Origin: Papilionanthe hookeriana x Papilionanthe teres
Taxonomy: Eukaryota > Streptophyta > Magnoliopsida > Asparagales > Orchidaceae
DNA length: 64,000 bases
Direction of reading: 5' to 3'
NCBI GenBank assembly: GCA_022702705.1
Contig: CM040421.1
Location: forward strand, 69,682,121-69,746,120
The position numbers and the translations under genes were made by a program. Under the pieces are notes generated by a model that ran no database searches, had not been told where the DNA came from, and was given only the letters and a program-made list of their open reading frames with translations. Positions 33,213-46,200 of the stretch are shown here, in pieces (within the stretch, counting starts at the first letter, position 1; the number at the start of each line of letters is the position of its first letter).

Positions 33213-35282
33213 AATCCTGTCGGCATATTTTTAGGTCGTGTTTTATTTTGAAGAGGGGTCGCTAACGAAATGCGTCGGCGAATTTTTAATTTAATTAAAA
33301 TAAATAATTTGAAAAGTAGTATTTGATTTTGAAAATAATTTTAAATTTGAAGGTTTTAAGATATGAAATTAAGCCAGACCTCGCATCCCAAATAGTTTAT
33401 ATAAACGAGCACCGCACACTGAGCCAGTGTATACATCCACAAGGATAGACACCTTGCTTGATGGTGGGGCTTGATTAAATAAACTAGAAGATTAGTGACA
33501 TCCGTTTGGTACGCGAACCAATTTTATAAGCGAACAAGTTTCCACTGCTTAATATGAAAACATTAAACGGGGTTTATATTACACAGGTTCTTTAAAATTC
33601 CTTATAAGGGCGAGCCACATAGTTAATTACATCTTAAGTGACGGGAATCACCTAAGAAAACTCTCGATAATAATCGATGATTACTGCTCTCGAGAATTTG
33701 AAAGTTTAAGGTTTTCGAAGATTGAATTTTGGAGTTTCGATAGGGAATGGATCGAATTTTTGGAACATTTTGTTTTGTGAATCCGAAAGGAAGAAAGGTA
33801 GGAGAAATCAGCGATTCGAAGTGAACTTCGATAATTTCACGTATCCTATTGTTTGTCTTGAATTTAGGAAAGTCATAATGTTTATTTGATATTTCGATCT
33901 TGCCGATTTCGATTAATTAGGGCTTATATTTGTATGATAAAATCAAGCAAATAGCTACAGAAGATGTGAGGGTTTATTGTCGTATCGGACGACTACCTCG
34001 GAATCTAAGACCAGGTTAGGGCTTAATTTGCGATGCGAAATGCTCAACGAAGAGTTGAGGATTTATGTTGCCTAGGCGAGCTACCTCGAAGTCCTATGGC
34101 TTGGTTGTTTTAATTCTAGGAAAATTTTCTTTGAAGTAGACTCGGGTTTTCTTGATGACGATGGTCGTCTTTGCCATCGTACTCAGAGCTCCTTGTTGTT
34201 GCGAGAGGTTTAATTTTAGAAATCATAAATTAGGAGTTGAGAAAAGTGTTTTGGTTTAGAGAAAATCTTAATTTCCGGGTGTTTTTTATGTTTTATTTAA
34301 AACAAATCTTAAAGTTGATTATAACGACACTTAGGTTAAGATCCACGGTTCCATCCTTAGGCATCATTATTTTTATCGGATTCACTTAGTCCGGATGAAT
34401 TTGCTAAGCTGTAGTGAATGAGTTCCACACTTTCATTTAGGCCGTGGGAAATCCGGTTAGCGACACGTAGGTTACATCATCAGAGGTATTCCAGATCATC
34501 CGACGGGACGTTTTAGTTTAGTTGTAATTGTAGTTTTGTGTTACGTTTGTGATTAAATTTTGAGTTGTTTTATATTTTGAAATGTTGTGGCGGTGAATTT
34601 TATCTTGCGATGACTTTTAACTTAATTTTGGTTTCGGTTTTAGGGGTTATCCTAAAGGTGTGGGTTTTCATGCAACGGTTGTTTTATCGTACGAAAAGTA
34701 AAATGCATTTGCGATAAAGTAAATTGCGAAAGTAAATTGCGAAAGTAAATTGCGATAAAATAAAAGCGTACATGGAGGGTCTTCCAGTCATCCCAGTTAC
34801 ACTTAAAACACGATTAGAATATTTAAGCGAGTTCCTAGGTAAAGCTAAGGGAAAGGTTATGGTTTTATACAAATTCTAATCCTATGGTTAGTCGTCTCTA
34901 TGACGTCTAGGTTCTTTGGGTTTTGGTTTAAGGACGATTTTCTTCATCGAAGAATAATCGAATTCGATTGTTCTTATAAATATCCTATCATATTGAGGAA
35001 GTGCTTAAGAAGGATCTTAAACATCTTTTCGATATTTCTAGGATTATTTTAAGTCGAAATGAATTTAATTATATAAATGAATCGATCGTCAGAGGTTTTG
35101 AGTCTTGTTAACTTGCTCGAGTGAGTTAGGACATTTGAATATCACATGAGTGAAGTAACACTCCATTTAATGTTTCATTTAGGAGTTATAATAATCAAAG
35201 CTTTCGAGGGTAAATTAGTATTGAAATGATTTGATTTAAGTTAAAGGGTTTAAATTTGGAATAGTGTTGAAGTTGCTTTATA

Positions 35283-35600
35283 TTTAGTTTAATTTAATTT
35301 AATTTGATTTGAATGTTTAATTTAATTTAATTATTTAATTTAATTTAATTTAATTTAATTTAATTTAATTATTTAATTTAATTTAATTTTTAATTTAATT
35401 TAATTTAATTATTTAATTTAATTTAATTTAATTATTTAATTTAATTTAATTTAATTGTTTAATTTAATTTAATTTAATTTTAATTAATTTAATTTAATTG
35501 TTTAATTTAATTTAATTTAATTTTAATTAATTTAATTTAATTGTTTAATTTAATTTAATTTAATTATTAAATTTAATTTAATCTTAATTTAATTTATCTT
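35283..35600. repeat. TTTAA microsatellite, 5' LTR copy
   Basis: Same pentanucleotide tract as in the 3' LTR, about 10 bp shorter with a different arrangement of interruptions in its first third and the same order of interruptions in its last half. Confidence 0.88.
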
Positions 35601-38208
35601 TAATTTACTTTATTTTTAATTTTAATTGAAATTTGAAAGATTTTAATAATTTAATTAAGTCTTTTAATATTTTAAATTTGAGTTATCATTTTAATTAAAA
35701 ATTGAGTATTAGTTGATATAATTAATTTAGGGATTTTTAAATTAAAGAATAAATCTCTTCTAATAAAGATCCCTTATTTTAATAATTCGATTTTATTATT
35801 ACTTCAAATTTAATCTATTATTTAATTAAAGTTTAATCATTTTAAAATTATTTAATGGGTTTCTACCCTTTAATTATTTAAATTTCAATCATCCAAATCA
35901 GATTAGGATCAAATATTTTACTTGTTGATTTTTTATTAAACCTAAAGTTTTAATTAAGGATTAAAGATTAATTACCATTTTACCCTTTAAGCTTAATAAT
36001 TTCATAACTCATTAAATTGAATTCAAATGAACTTGAAATTTTTATGTGACTTCACTCATATGTCGATAAAGACATGAGAGGAGAAAATGTGATTTTTCTG
36101 TATTTAATTTATTTATATAATTATTTTTGGTGGAAAATAGAGATTTTCGAGGAAAATTTGATAACATGACCAAAAGAAAGTTTCTGTCCTTAAGAAAATT
36201 AGGGGACATTCCTAATGACCAGAGAAGCACTTGGACCAATTTTGGTGATTTTTTGAATTATATTATTTTTATTATAATTATTTTGAGTTTTGGAGTGTTA
36301 ATTAATTTAAAAATAAAATAAATGTTGAAAAATGGATTTTATATTTTTCAAAAATCTCTCTGATATCAAGGAAACCAGAGAATCAAATTTTGCAATTTTC
36401 TGATTTTTCTATGATTTATAATAATTATTTTAGTGAAAATGCTAGAAAATACATTTTTTTTAATTTTAAAATTACCCTAGGGCTTTAAAATTTAATATCT
36501 CACTAAATAGACTTAGGAAAAATGTGGGATTTGTTCCTAAGTGATTAAAATTCAAAATGTGACATTTTGGTGAATTTTATTATTTTTGTGATTTTTATTA
36601 TTTTTTAATTATTAAAAATATTAAAATATTATTAAAAATCGAACTTTTTTAGAAAATTGAAATTTTAATTTTCTTAGGTTCCCCTGATATCAGAGAGGCT
36701 CCAAAACCAATTTGGTGAATTTTTAAAAAGTATTTTAAAAGTTATGAATTTTTAAAGTTTAAAATGGCTAAGTGGCTTAATCGACCCGATTAGTGGGGCT
36801 AACCGAGTCAGATTGACCTCAAATTTTTATGGTGGATTCCTCTGATCCTAAAGGTCAGTGGAGAATTGATTTCAAGTCAATTTGATACACTGGTTAACTC
36901 TAATTAATTAAAGACTATTTTGGGTGTTTAAGCCGATTAGGGTTAATGCGAGTGAATTAACTCGAGTCCTATTTTTCCTAGGGTTCTACGAGTCATAAGG
37001 AACATCACCAAATATTTCTAGAATTTATTTCACAACATGCTAATTTTTGGAATTAAAATACTCGAAAACGACAACATGCATTTGAAAAATAAATAACTTT
37101 TCACGAGAGATGGCCTCGACCTTGGAAAATTCGGGGAATGTTCCCGAGTTCGGAGGCTTAAAACTACATGGTCTCATGCCATGGTGAATTGTATACATGC
37201 ATGGAGAATTAAATGTATGCGAGAGAGTAAATAAATCATAAAAAATAAAATACTTAATTAAATTAAATGATTTCTTTTCCACATTATTCTCCTACTGTTC
37301 ATCTGAGCGAGGGGTATTTTTATTTTATTTTTGTGATTTTTCTACACGAAGATATGGATTTTTGAAGTTTAGGGAATTAAATAAATAAGAAAATACCCTA
37401 ATTTTCTATTTATCCGCGCGGCGCCGGCGAAACCTCGGCGGCTCCGAACGCACGCGCGTCGCGCTCCCGTTCGACGCCGCCGCCACGAGTCGGCGGCCGG
37501 GCCCCGCGGTTCTCGTACGCGTCTCCTGGTCCGACGCCATGATCCTGGCCGTCCGTGCGCGCGTGTATCGAATGGACGGCATCCGTTCATCGTCCGCAGT
37601 GTTCTCGCCGAGAGCCGTCCACACTAAATCCACAAGATCTCGCTCGATTCTCGATGGATTTTCATGTTCTTATGCTTTCTATGGATTCGTCTTGAAGAGA
37701 CGAATACATCTATACGGCTAACATGCATTGAAACTAAGGCATTCGAAATGAAGAATCTTCGAAGCTCGGGATGAAGAGTTAGCTCATACCTTGGCTCGGA
37801 GAAGTGTGGCTTGATCGAGAGTTGTTGCACCTTCGATTGGGTCCGGCGAGCTCCGGATGAAGTCTCTGAGTGCAGTGAATTGTACGGATATGATTTCGAC
37901 CAAGCTTAGATCCACAAAGCTTGGAGGTTGGAGCAAGCTAGGTGGCTTGGAGATGGGGCTTTTGGTGGTGGACACCTTCCACAGGTGCAGTGAAGGTGTA
38001 GAGCCGATCGATTTGGGAATTGGCTCGGCTTGTGGAGAAGTGTCTGGTTTTGGGCTAAAGTTTGAGCTCGAAATTGGGCTCGGTAGAAGAAATTGAGGTG
38101 GAGGTCGGTGGGGATCGGGTGCTCCATGTGTAGAGAGTGATGCGGAGTGATTTTGGCGAGTTTCCTTAAGGTTTTTGTTTCGGCTCTCCCATGGCCGAGA
38201 GGGGTGGA

Positions 38209-38217
38209 GTTTAAATA
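38209..38217 (-). promoter_or_regulatory. TATA box of the Tat 5' LTR
   Basis: TATTTAAAC on the minus strand. This would be the working promoter copy for element transcription, running from about 38180 toward gag. Confidence 0.6.
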
Positions 38218-40566
38218 GGAGAGGGTGGAAGGCCTCTCGGAGGGAGTTAGGGCTTGGGATCGAGTTGCTGCGGGTGAGGAGAAGATCGGCCATGGTGACC
38301 ATTAGGCATGGGGCGGCTCGGCGAGTGAGAATTTCGATGTTGGCTCACATGTGAGCTCTCGGCCATGGTGTTTTCCGGCGGCTACAGTGGCGGCAGGCCG
38401 AGCGATGGTCACCATCTTGGTCGGGTGGGTCGGGGTGAGGGTTTAGTGTAGGCGATTGAGGTTTGACATGTGTAAAGGAGTTTGATTTAAATGGAATGGG
38501 AGAAGGCTCACTTTGGCTTGGTTTGGGTCGACCCACCATTTTGGGCTTGGTGCACCCTTCCAAGCTCGATTTTAATTTGAGGGAATCATTTAGGTCGGCT
38601 AGAAGGAATGGTGAAGTCTCAATCCATGATGAGGTGGCTAAACATGGTTTAGTGTGTGACATGATTAAGGTAAAAAAGGGTTAAAGGAGGTTTAAGAAAG
38701 AACCCCCTCTTCTTGCCATAAATGGACTAATGACAAGTCAAAGCCCTCATGGCTTCATGTGGCTTGAGAATGGCTTGTTCATGGCTTCATTTGGCTTGGG
38801 AAAAGGTTGATTTGTTTCATGAAAAGGGTTTTAAGAATTTTGGATGTTTTGATGGAAATTTGTATGAAACTTGATTTGGAATAATTTGATGGTGACTTTA
38901 GGACTTAGGTAATGGATTTAATTAAATGGATGACAAATGGAGATGTCATGTGGGCTTTAGGGTAGATTTGGGCTTTTGAATTTTGAAGGAAATGGGCTTT
39001 TAAGAAGGTTTAAGGGAAGTGGGCTTTTAAGTTTAAGGATGTGTTCATGGATGGGAATTTTTGTAGAGGTTTGGGCCAAATAGTTGTTGGTTTTGGTTTA
39101 GGGATGTTTCATGAATAACTTGAAATAGATTTAAGGTGGTTTGGGTTTGAATTGGGTTGAATTTGGGTTTATTTGGTAAATGGGCCGATGTAGGTCGAAT
39201 TGGGCTAACTTGGGCCAATGTTGGGCTAGGGTTGAAATTGATGTAAAATAAATATTAAGAAATGTTTATGGGAATGTTTCAAAGAGGTTTTGGCTTTGGT
39301 TGGGTTTTAATTTTGAGGTTTGGGCTCTATTTGGGTTAGATTTGGGTTTAGGTCGAAATTGGGCTTTTTGATTTTGGGTTGAATTTGAGTGGGGTTTGGG
39401 TCAAAATCTTGGGCAAATCATGTTAGTGTTTTGTTTATGAGGATGTTAAGGAAGGTTTAGAAAAGATTTGGGGTTAATTGGAGTTGAATTGGGTTAGTTT
39501 GGGCTAAGTTTGGGTCATGGGTCCAATTTGGGCTTTAAGGCCCAAAGTGAAATTGGATCAAATGTCAATCAAATTGGACTTGGATTTGGTCTAAATTGGT
39601 ATTGGGAATGTTGAATTGAAGTTTAGAATTGAATTGGACCAAAATTGGGGTCAATTGGGTATGTTTGGTTTGACATTGGGTCACTTTGGGTTAAAATGGG
39701 TCGATTTGGGGGTTTTGACAAAAGTAGGGTAAATTGACAAAATTGGCCCATGGTGTAGTTGGACAAAATGAAATTGGGAATATTTGGGATTTTCTGGAAT
39801 TTTCTGGGAATTTTCTGAATTTTTGGATTTTTAGGCAAGAAGGGTATTTTGGGTATTTGGAGGGTATTGGGGGGTATTTTTGGAATTTTTGGTATTTTTG
39901 GGTATGGATGATCAATTTGAGTGATGTGGAGGTGTTTGGGATTGATTTTGGAAAATTTTAGGTAATTTGGAGATTTTGCGAAAATTTGGGTAATTCGAGG
40001 TTTTGGGTAGGTTTAGTAGGTGTAGGGTCCGGGGGTCGAAAATTGAAAATTTGGGAAATTGAAGATTGGGTGAATTTGGGTGGGGTGAAATCATTTTGGT
40101 TGAGCCATGAAGCCATTCAAGCCATATGAGCCATGAAAGGACTCGTTTGAGGCATTATTTATGTTGTTCACAACCTGCTTGCGAGGGCTTAGGGGTTAAG
40201 GACCATCCATGTGAATCACCTACATGAGTCGGGAGGTCAAGTTGGGTATGGGTGTGGTTTTAGGAAGTGTGTGGAAATGTAGTGTGTAAGTGTAGTGTAT
40301 GTCGGCCCCTTCACAGGGCCAGGGCCGCGGCCGATCTAAGGCAGAGTCTGGCATAGGAACTCGTCCTTTAAACTTCCATATTTGATTTGACCCTCACAGG
40401 TGATTAGGGGTCTATAGTCAAGTTTGTGGAGTTTGCGGGGAGTTTAGAAGTGGTTTGAATTTCTAAAGGCGGGTCCCGATTCTAGTCTAAGATAGTCGGA
40501 AAACTTCAGGCTAGATCTAAGCACTAAAAGAAGAAAAGGAAGACCTCATCAAAAATGAGGTCAACG

Positions 40567-42002
40567 ATCCTAATCGAAAAGTTTACGCTCTCCGGAGTAT
40601 TGGTGGATCCGGGAGCGTCGTCAGCATGAATGCGGACGTTAGCATACTTGGAAATTGATGCTCGCGAGCTTGAAGCGGACAGATGTTAAGAGGATTCGGC
40701 CAGGAAAGGAGAAGAGGCACTCGGATCAATAACGCTGTTGATGAAGACCGGGGGATTTAACCAAGAATAGCTTGCAAAATTCCATATAATTGATTACGAA
40801 ACATCGTTGACGCCTGCGGAGCCCGGCCGTGGATACATGAGGGCGGATGAATACCAAGTCGTCTGCATCGATTATAAAATACTACGATGGAGGAGAACAG
40901 TGCATTAAAGGTGACTTTTGACCTTTCTCATAATGCATAACGAAATTGGAATTCATGAAGATGCAGCCTACTATGCATCGAAGAAAACAATTTTCTCCAT
41001 AAATACCGTACCGAATGAAGCGAAGTTGAAGACGACGAAGAGCACAGAAGTTCTAGTCAACGGTCACTCACCACTCCCTTACGGCGAGATGGTGAAGGTT
41101 TCTTTCAACTTGCACCGAGGTCGAGTCGGGGGATGAGGTCGTGGCGAAACGTTGGGACGGTTGGACGAAGCCGTGGTGAGCGTGAATTGGGGCTTGACTC
41201 TAAAGAAGAAGAAGAAATCAAGAAAAGACGACTACAATAGACCGGGAGAAGAAACCACAATTTAAGATCTCCCTCGAAGATGAAAAGAATGAAGAATATA
41301 AATCAATGTACGAGAAGATTAACTACCATGTACATAATATGGCCACGAACCGATCCGATCTAATAGGATCGAGGTATGGTGGTCGAGAATTGCATGGTGG
41401 TGGTGCTAAACCAATCAAATTTTACCGTGGTACTTCTTCTTCCAATAATGAAAAAGATGTACAATTTGAAGATGTCACTTCTTCCGAATTAATGGAATTA
41501 CCTTTTGAGTGGTACTCTCCACATTAATTGAAAATTTAATTCAACGTGGTGTCTTACCTCGACGATGGACAAAGGGTAAATCACAACATTTTGAAGAGTA
41601 TAGAAAAATGCCGATTGACCTCCCCAATTCAAAACATGGTCTCGGATTCGGCACGGTAAGTTCGGTTGACGATACGAAATTTTGCTTAGTTTGGCTGCTT
41701 GCAAGCTTAATAAAAGGCTTGTTTGAAAGCTTGAGGAGAGGACCTCGAAGATCTACGTCGGAGATGCTCCACGGAAATTCAAAGAAGAAATCAAATCTAC
41801 AATGGGCAGAATTTAATGAGTTAACTTAGGTACTAGCGAAAAGCCTTGACCAACCTTTGTTAGCTCCTTACTTTCAGTAAAGAAAGATTCCCGAAGAAAT
41901 GTTCAAGAACATTAATGGAATTCGAAATTTGTTTTGCTTGGAGTTAGGACGAAATGCCGAGTTAGCTCCGAAGTCGCGATTCACAAGTTAGGTGTAGATC
42001 CT
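40567..42002 (+). mobile_element. Inverted fragment of Tat protease-pol
   Basis: Immediately after the 5' LTR the plus strand reads GKFTL, VDPGAS and DARELE-like pieces matching the minus-strand protease at 28815-29021. It then continues through the frames at 40918-41136 (EIGIHEDAAYYASKKTIF), 41306-41527 and 41509-41829, which correspond to 28612 down to about 27560. It is thus an inverted, internally shortened copy of about 1.4 kb. It ends at GTGTAGATCCTA, homologous to the complement of 27570, and joins Athila LTR sequence at 42003. Confidence 0.82.
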
Positions 42003-42968
42003 ATATTGAAGAGATGCTTACACACCTCTTGGTCCTTTGCTCACCTCATATATAGAAGTCGAAATCGAATCTTTTGTGTTCTAAGTGTGTTATTGTGTCC
42101 GAGTGTGTGTGCGTCTTTTGTGTCTTAAAGAGTCTTTGAGTGTTATAAGTGAGTTTTTAGTGAGTTAGTGAGTTTTTAGTGAGTCGTCTGTCATCTGGAA
42201 GGAAGAGTCAAAGGAACTGTGAAGAGTCTGCTTGGAGATAAATTAAGATAAGTATTTGTATTTATTGTTTTTAACTTTAAATGAAATCCATGCTAAATTA
42301 AGATAAGCATTTTAGTGTAACAGACTAAAATATTCAATTCGGTCATATTGTTTGAGAGCTGAAGTGTAGATGTTAGCCCTCAGGCGAGGGGAACGTGGGA
42401 GCTCTGAAGTGGCGATCGGTATCCTCCCAGCTTAGCCGCATGATTCGATAATCAAACATAGGATTAGTCGATATTCTTTACACCTGAACCAAAGGGTAAA
42501 GAATATGAATGCTCCTATTTGTCACAATACCTTAAAGTTATCTATTTAAATTCATCAATCACTTAAATTTCTAAACAAGGGGAAAGATACTTTTTCTGAA
42601 TAGTTAAGACTTATTTAGCAATTAGTTTTATTTCCTGCACTTTCAATTCGTATTTATTTTCTGCTTAGTTAATTTATCTAATTAAAATACTTAGTTTACT
42701 TTATTGCGCTTAAATTCGAATTCCAAATTTTCGTATATTATTATTATTATTATTATTTTAAAATTAGTTGTTATTTAATTTTCTCTTTCTCTCATGGGAT
42801 CGATAACGCGGACTCACTAGAGCCCGCGTATTACTCGATACGATACGTATACTTGCATAGCATCCACAACATAAATAATTACAATTCTATACATATATTA
42901 TAGCGGGGTCAAGTTTTTAGCGTCGTTGCAATTAAATTAAAAATATCATAATAAAAAATTGTGGGTCA
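42003..42968 (+). repeat. Solo Athila LTR, right part (with duplicated 177 bp)
   Basis: 42003-42180 repeats 13027-13203. From 42181 the LTR continues through AAAGGGTAAAGAATATG (42494), a TTA repeat (42739-42758) and the conserved GGGATCGATAAC...GTATTACTCG block (42798-42850), to GTGGGTCA at 42968. It is followed by TTAGT, matching the bases before 12649. Confidence 0.82.
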
Positions 42969-42973
42969 TTAGT

Positions 42974-43220
42974 AGAATTAGTTTATTAAAATTCTATCTT
43001 ATTTATGATTGCATATTAGTGACAAATATGCAATTCGATTTACTAGTTGTGATTCTGAATTGGTTTCTATAATCCTAGTCCGTAGCCTCTAAAATATCCC
43101 TATGGGATCGATATCCAGGCCTCCATTAGAGCCCTGTATTACTTGGGCGATACTTATACTTGCGTTGATAATTAACTCTGTGATTATTGAATATATTATA
43201 CACTTCTTACAATATTAAGA
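42974..43220 (+). repeat. Older Athila 3' LTR, remaining part
   Basis: After the TTAGT duplication the sequence again reaches CCCTATGGGATCGATATCC and GTATTACTTGG (43098-43150), the LTR-end block missing from 11235-12648. This is its displaced end. The exact right edge cannot be set by eye. Confidence 0.6.
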
Positions 43221-46200
43221 TTAAGCTAAGTACGCGGAGGTTAGTTCAGAGAGCTAAGAAGCATTTGTTGGAAATGAATTAGTTTAAATTCTTTTTATGC
43301 TCCTCCTTGTTGGATGCAACACCATAGAAAGAAAAATCAGCCTTAATATACTAATGGACAAGTCTCAAAAACTCAATAAATCATGCCAAAAAGCACCCAA
43401 AGTGCACAAATACTAACAAAAACCAAGTAGCAATATTAGTGTATGCAAATTTCTCAATACACCCTAGTCCTACTTCTAAATAGAAACTATAAGATGTTTC
43501 ATAACATACATCTATGTGAAAGTCACGTAGTGCAAAGGCAAGGGCCTTTTTACACGATCTCAATGGGGTCACCAGGTCGACCCCATTATGAGCATTTGAA
43601 CGAGCTAATACCTGTAGTCACAAGTAGTAAATATTATCCTAGGCGTATGCTTAGGACAATCCTACGAGATTTAATAACAATATAATAGGTTGCATTACTG
43701 ATCACAATGAGCTGATGAGTAATGCTTGTTTTCCTATCATCACCAAAATTTATACTAGGTGGCATTCAATTACTACCACTAATATGCTAACTCATAAGAT
43801 CAATACCTATATGATACAATAGCAAAATAAGTTCTTACTTAAAAAAAATAAGACCCTACGTGCATATACATGTCAATGCATAAAACACATCATAATTTTT
43901 TATTTCAATGGGAATGAACCCTTAATGACTCTAATGCAATGTCAAAATTTCTCAGAAGAGGATGAAATAAAAAATACAAACAAGACGCACATACAAGAGC
44001 CATGGGAGATTGAACCCTAAGAGCTCGACCCAAATTCCAAATATTATGAAAATGTTAGAAAATATATGCATATAAATGTAGATCATCATGTAAAACATGT
44101 ATGTGTAAAGCAAATCTCGCACTCAGAAAAGGTGTGGAAAAGCACGAGCAAGCAACATGAAAACAAATGCAAAAAATGCATGATTCACCTTTCATATCAG
44201 CATAAAGAGGGCACTATGGTATCTTGAAAATGACTTCATAGAGCAATCTCTAAGATCCAAAATAAAATAAGATGACATCCTAATACCGGTAAATGATATT
44301 TAGACATCGAATCCTTTTAAACCTTATTGAGAGAAAGGAATATGTTGTCATTGAATGCATCATATACCTAGTCAGTTGCAGGACTAAAATAATATCCTTC
44401 ATGCCTCACATAGGTTGTGTTCAAAAAGGAAAAGTATGAAAAAAATGTGCTTAAGGTAAGTCATGTCGTAAGACGACATACACAATATAAACCCTATCGA
44501 TCAATTAGGCAAAGCAGAATCACCACCCATAAGAAAAGGGTGTACCAATAGTTTGAGAAGGCAATTCCAAGATTGACTATCTATAAAGATAGATAAATCG
44601 ATCATTCGAAGCCACCAATAATGTTCTTACGTTATGATTAAAAAAGCCAAAGAGGGACATCAACCTCACGGAAGTGTATATGATTGACCAAAAAGAAGAA
44701 AAATGTTGGAACTTCTGAGCTTTATAAAAGCCAAAATACTTGATGGGTTTTCTATCATCAAAAACTAATTCAAACTAAATGACTAGCGCCATGTATCTTC
44801 TTACTATAAAGGGTGTTTCATTAAGTACACAACTCACAAAAAATGAAAGGTAAAACTTAGTTTAATTATCAGCATTATGTGCCAAAGGCCAGTGTTATAA
44901 CTATAGAAGAAGACCGTGGTGTCGTATTTATATAAACATACAACATGACTCTGGACCCTAAGTTAAGCAATAATGCCATGACACCTAAATTGCTGTCACA
45001 AATTTATCCTAGGGGAAGACAAAGGCAACTTGCAGTCATGATGCTAAGATCAAATTATGACAGGTCCTATTGATCTAATTCTGTGACACTGAGAAAATTG
45101 TTTAATTTTGGGTAATTAGTGCAGTGACCTCACATTATTATGGAAGCAATGTTGCACAACTCTGTAATGGGATAAAGTGATGGTCACATACTACGAATGA
45201 GCATTGAAGCATCATTTTAAACCCAAAGAGGGGATCAACAGTATGACATCCAAAGGAGTGGCATCATAGCGCCATAGCACATATGAAGTCCTAACTTCAA
45301 AGATAACACTAAAAAATGAGGCATAGCAATAGTCGGGAAATGAGGGGAACTTAACATAAGTTTTCTATCTATCCTAGCCTAAGTTTTTCCAAGAATGGAA
45401 AATTGCTAGTAAGAAAAGTTTTCACATATGCGACGGTTGTACGATGTATAAATCTTGAAGGTTTAGCTATCTACTTCACCAGCTCACTTGACCACCACGA
45501 ATAATAAAATTGGCATTAGAACGCTCCACCAAAGAGGAGAGGATGGTAAGAATGTAGGAAGGATCTAAGAGTTCTCACTTCTACAAGATGAGGAGGATGT
45601 TTAAAGCTCCAGCCGGTGACTTTTTGGCTTCAAAAAGCTCAAAAATTCCAAACCAAATCCAAAAGTTCAACCAACTTCAAAAACTTCAAAAACTCCCTCT
45701 TTTGTAGGACAAAAAAAATGGTGCAATGTTGTGATACCAGACTTGGCATCGGGGCACTGTTGACGTGATAAATGTCACATTAAACAATACGATAAGATGC
45801 ATAACTCAAAGCTTGACCTCGAGTAAATTGAGCTGTCGTGGCTCAATATAAAGCATTGGGGCTCTGCTATTGTGGCAGCTGTCCAATTAGAAGCCATCAT
45901 CAGAACCTAGAATGTCGAGCACCATAGCATTAGACATGGGCATTGCTTTTGGGCACCATAGCATTAGCACCCGTAATGATTTATGTCTAATCAAAGATGG
46001 TGAAAGGATAAAACTGTTAGGACGTTGGGTTGTCAGACAAGGCACCATGATGTTGCTGTTGAAATTGCCACTGAGCATTGCTTTTGGGCCCCAATAAACC
46101 AAAAAAGGTGAATATTAAGCCATCGGGGTTCTCCATATGGCTTAGGAACTCCTAAATTTGGCTTTTGAAAGGTGAAAACACATCTAACACAATGATCAAG

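Larger units (their letters stand above)
13204..40566 (-). mobile_element. Giant Tat-lineage Ty3/gypsy element (27.4 kb)
   Basis: Two LTRs of about 7.36 kb in the same orientation (13204-20573 and 33218-40566) enclose 12.6 kb of internal sequence. Coding domains read on the minus strand in the order gag, PR, RT, RNase H, second RNase H, integrase. The second RNase H, the DPGAS protease and a primer site resembling that for tRNA-Arg indicate the Tat/Ogre group. LTR ends in element sense are TGTCGACC...TGCCGACA. All coding domains are broken. The element sits in a solo Athila LTR. Its left border is clean; its right border is rearranged (40567-42180). Confidence 0.88.
33218..40566 (-). repeat. 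Tat 5' LTR (about 7.35 kb)
   Basis: Full-length partner of 13204-20573. Begins TGTCGGCAT (plus strand) and ends GAGGTCAACG where the partner ends GAGGTCGACA, so the terminal bases are damaged. Contains the same TTTAA tract (35283-35600), CpG-dense block (37410-37630), donor-like site (37783-37789) and TATA box (38209-38217). Divergence from the partner is very uneven: AT-rich parts are almost identical, while C/G-containing parts carry clustered one- to three-base changes and indels. Confidence 0.9.
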
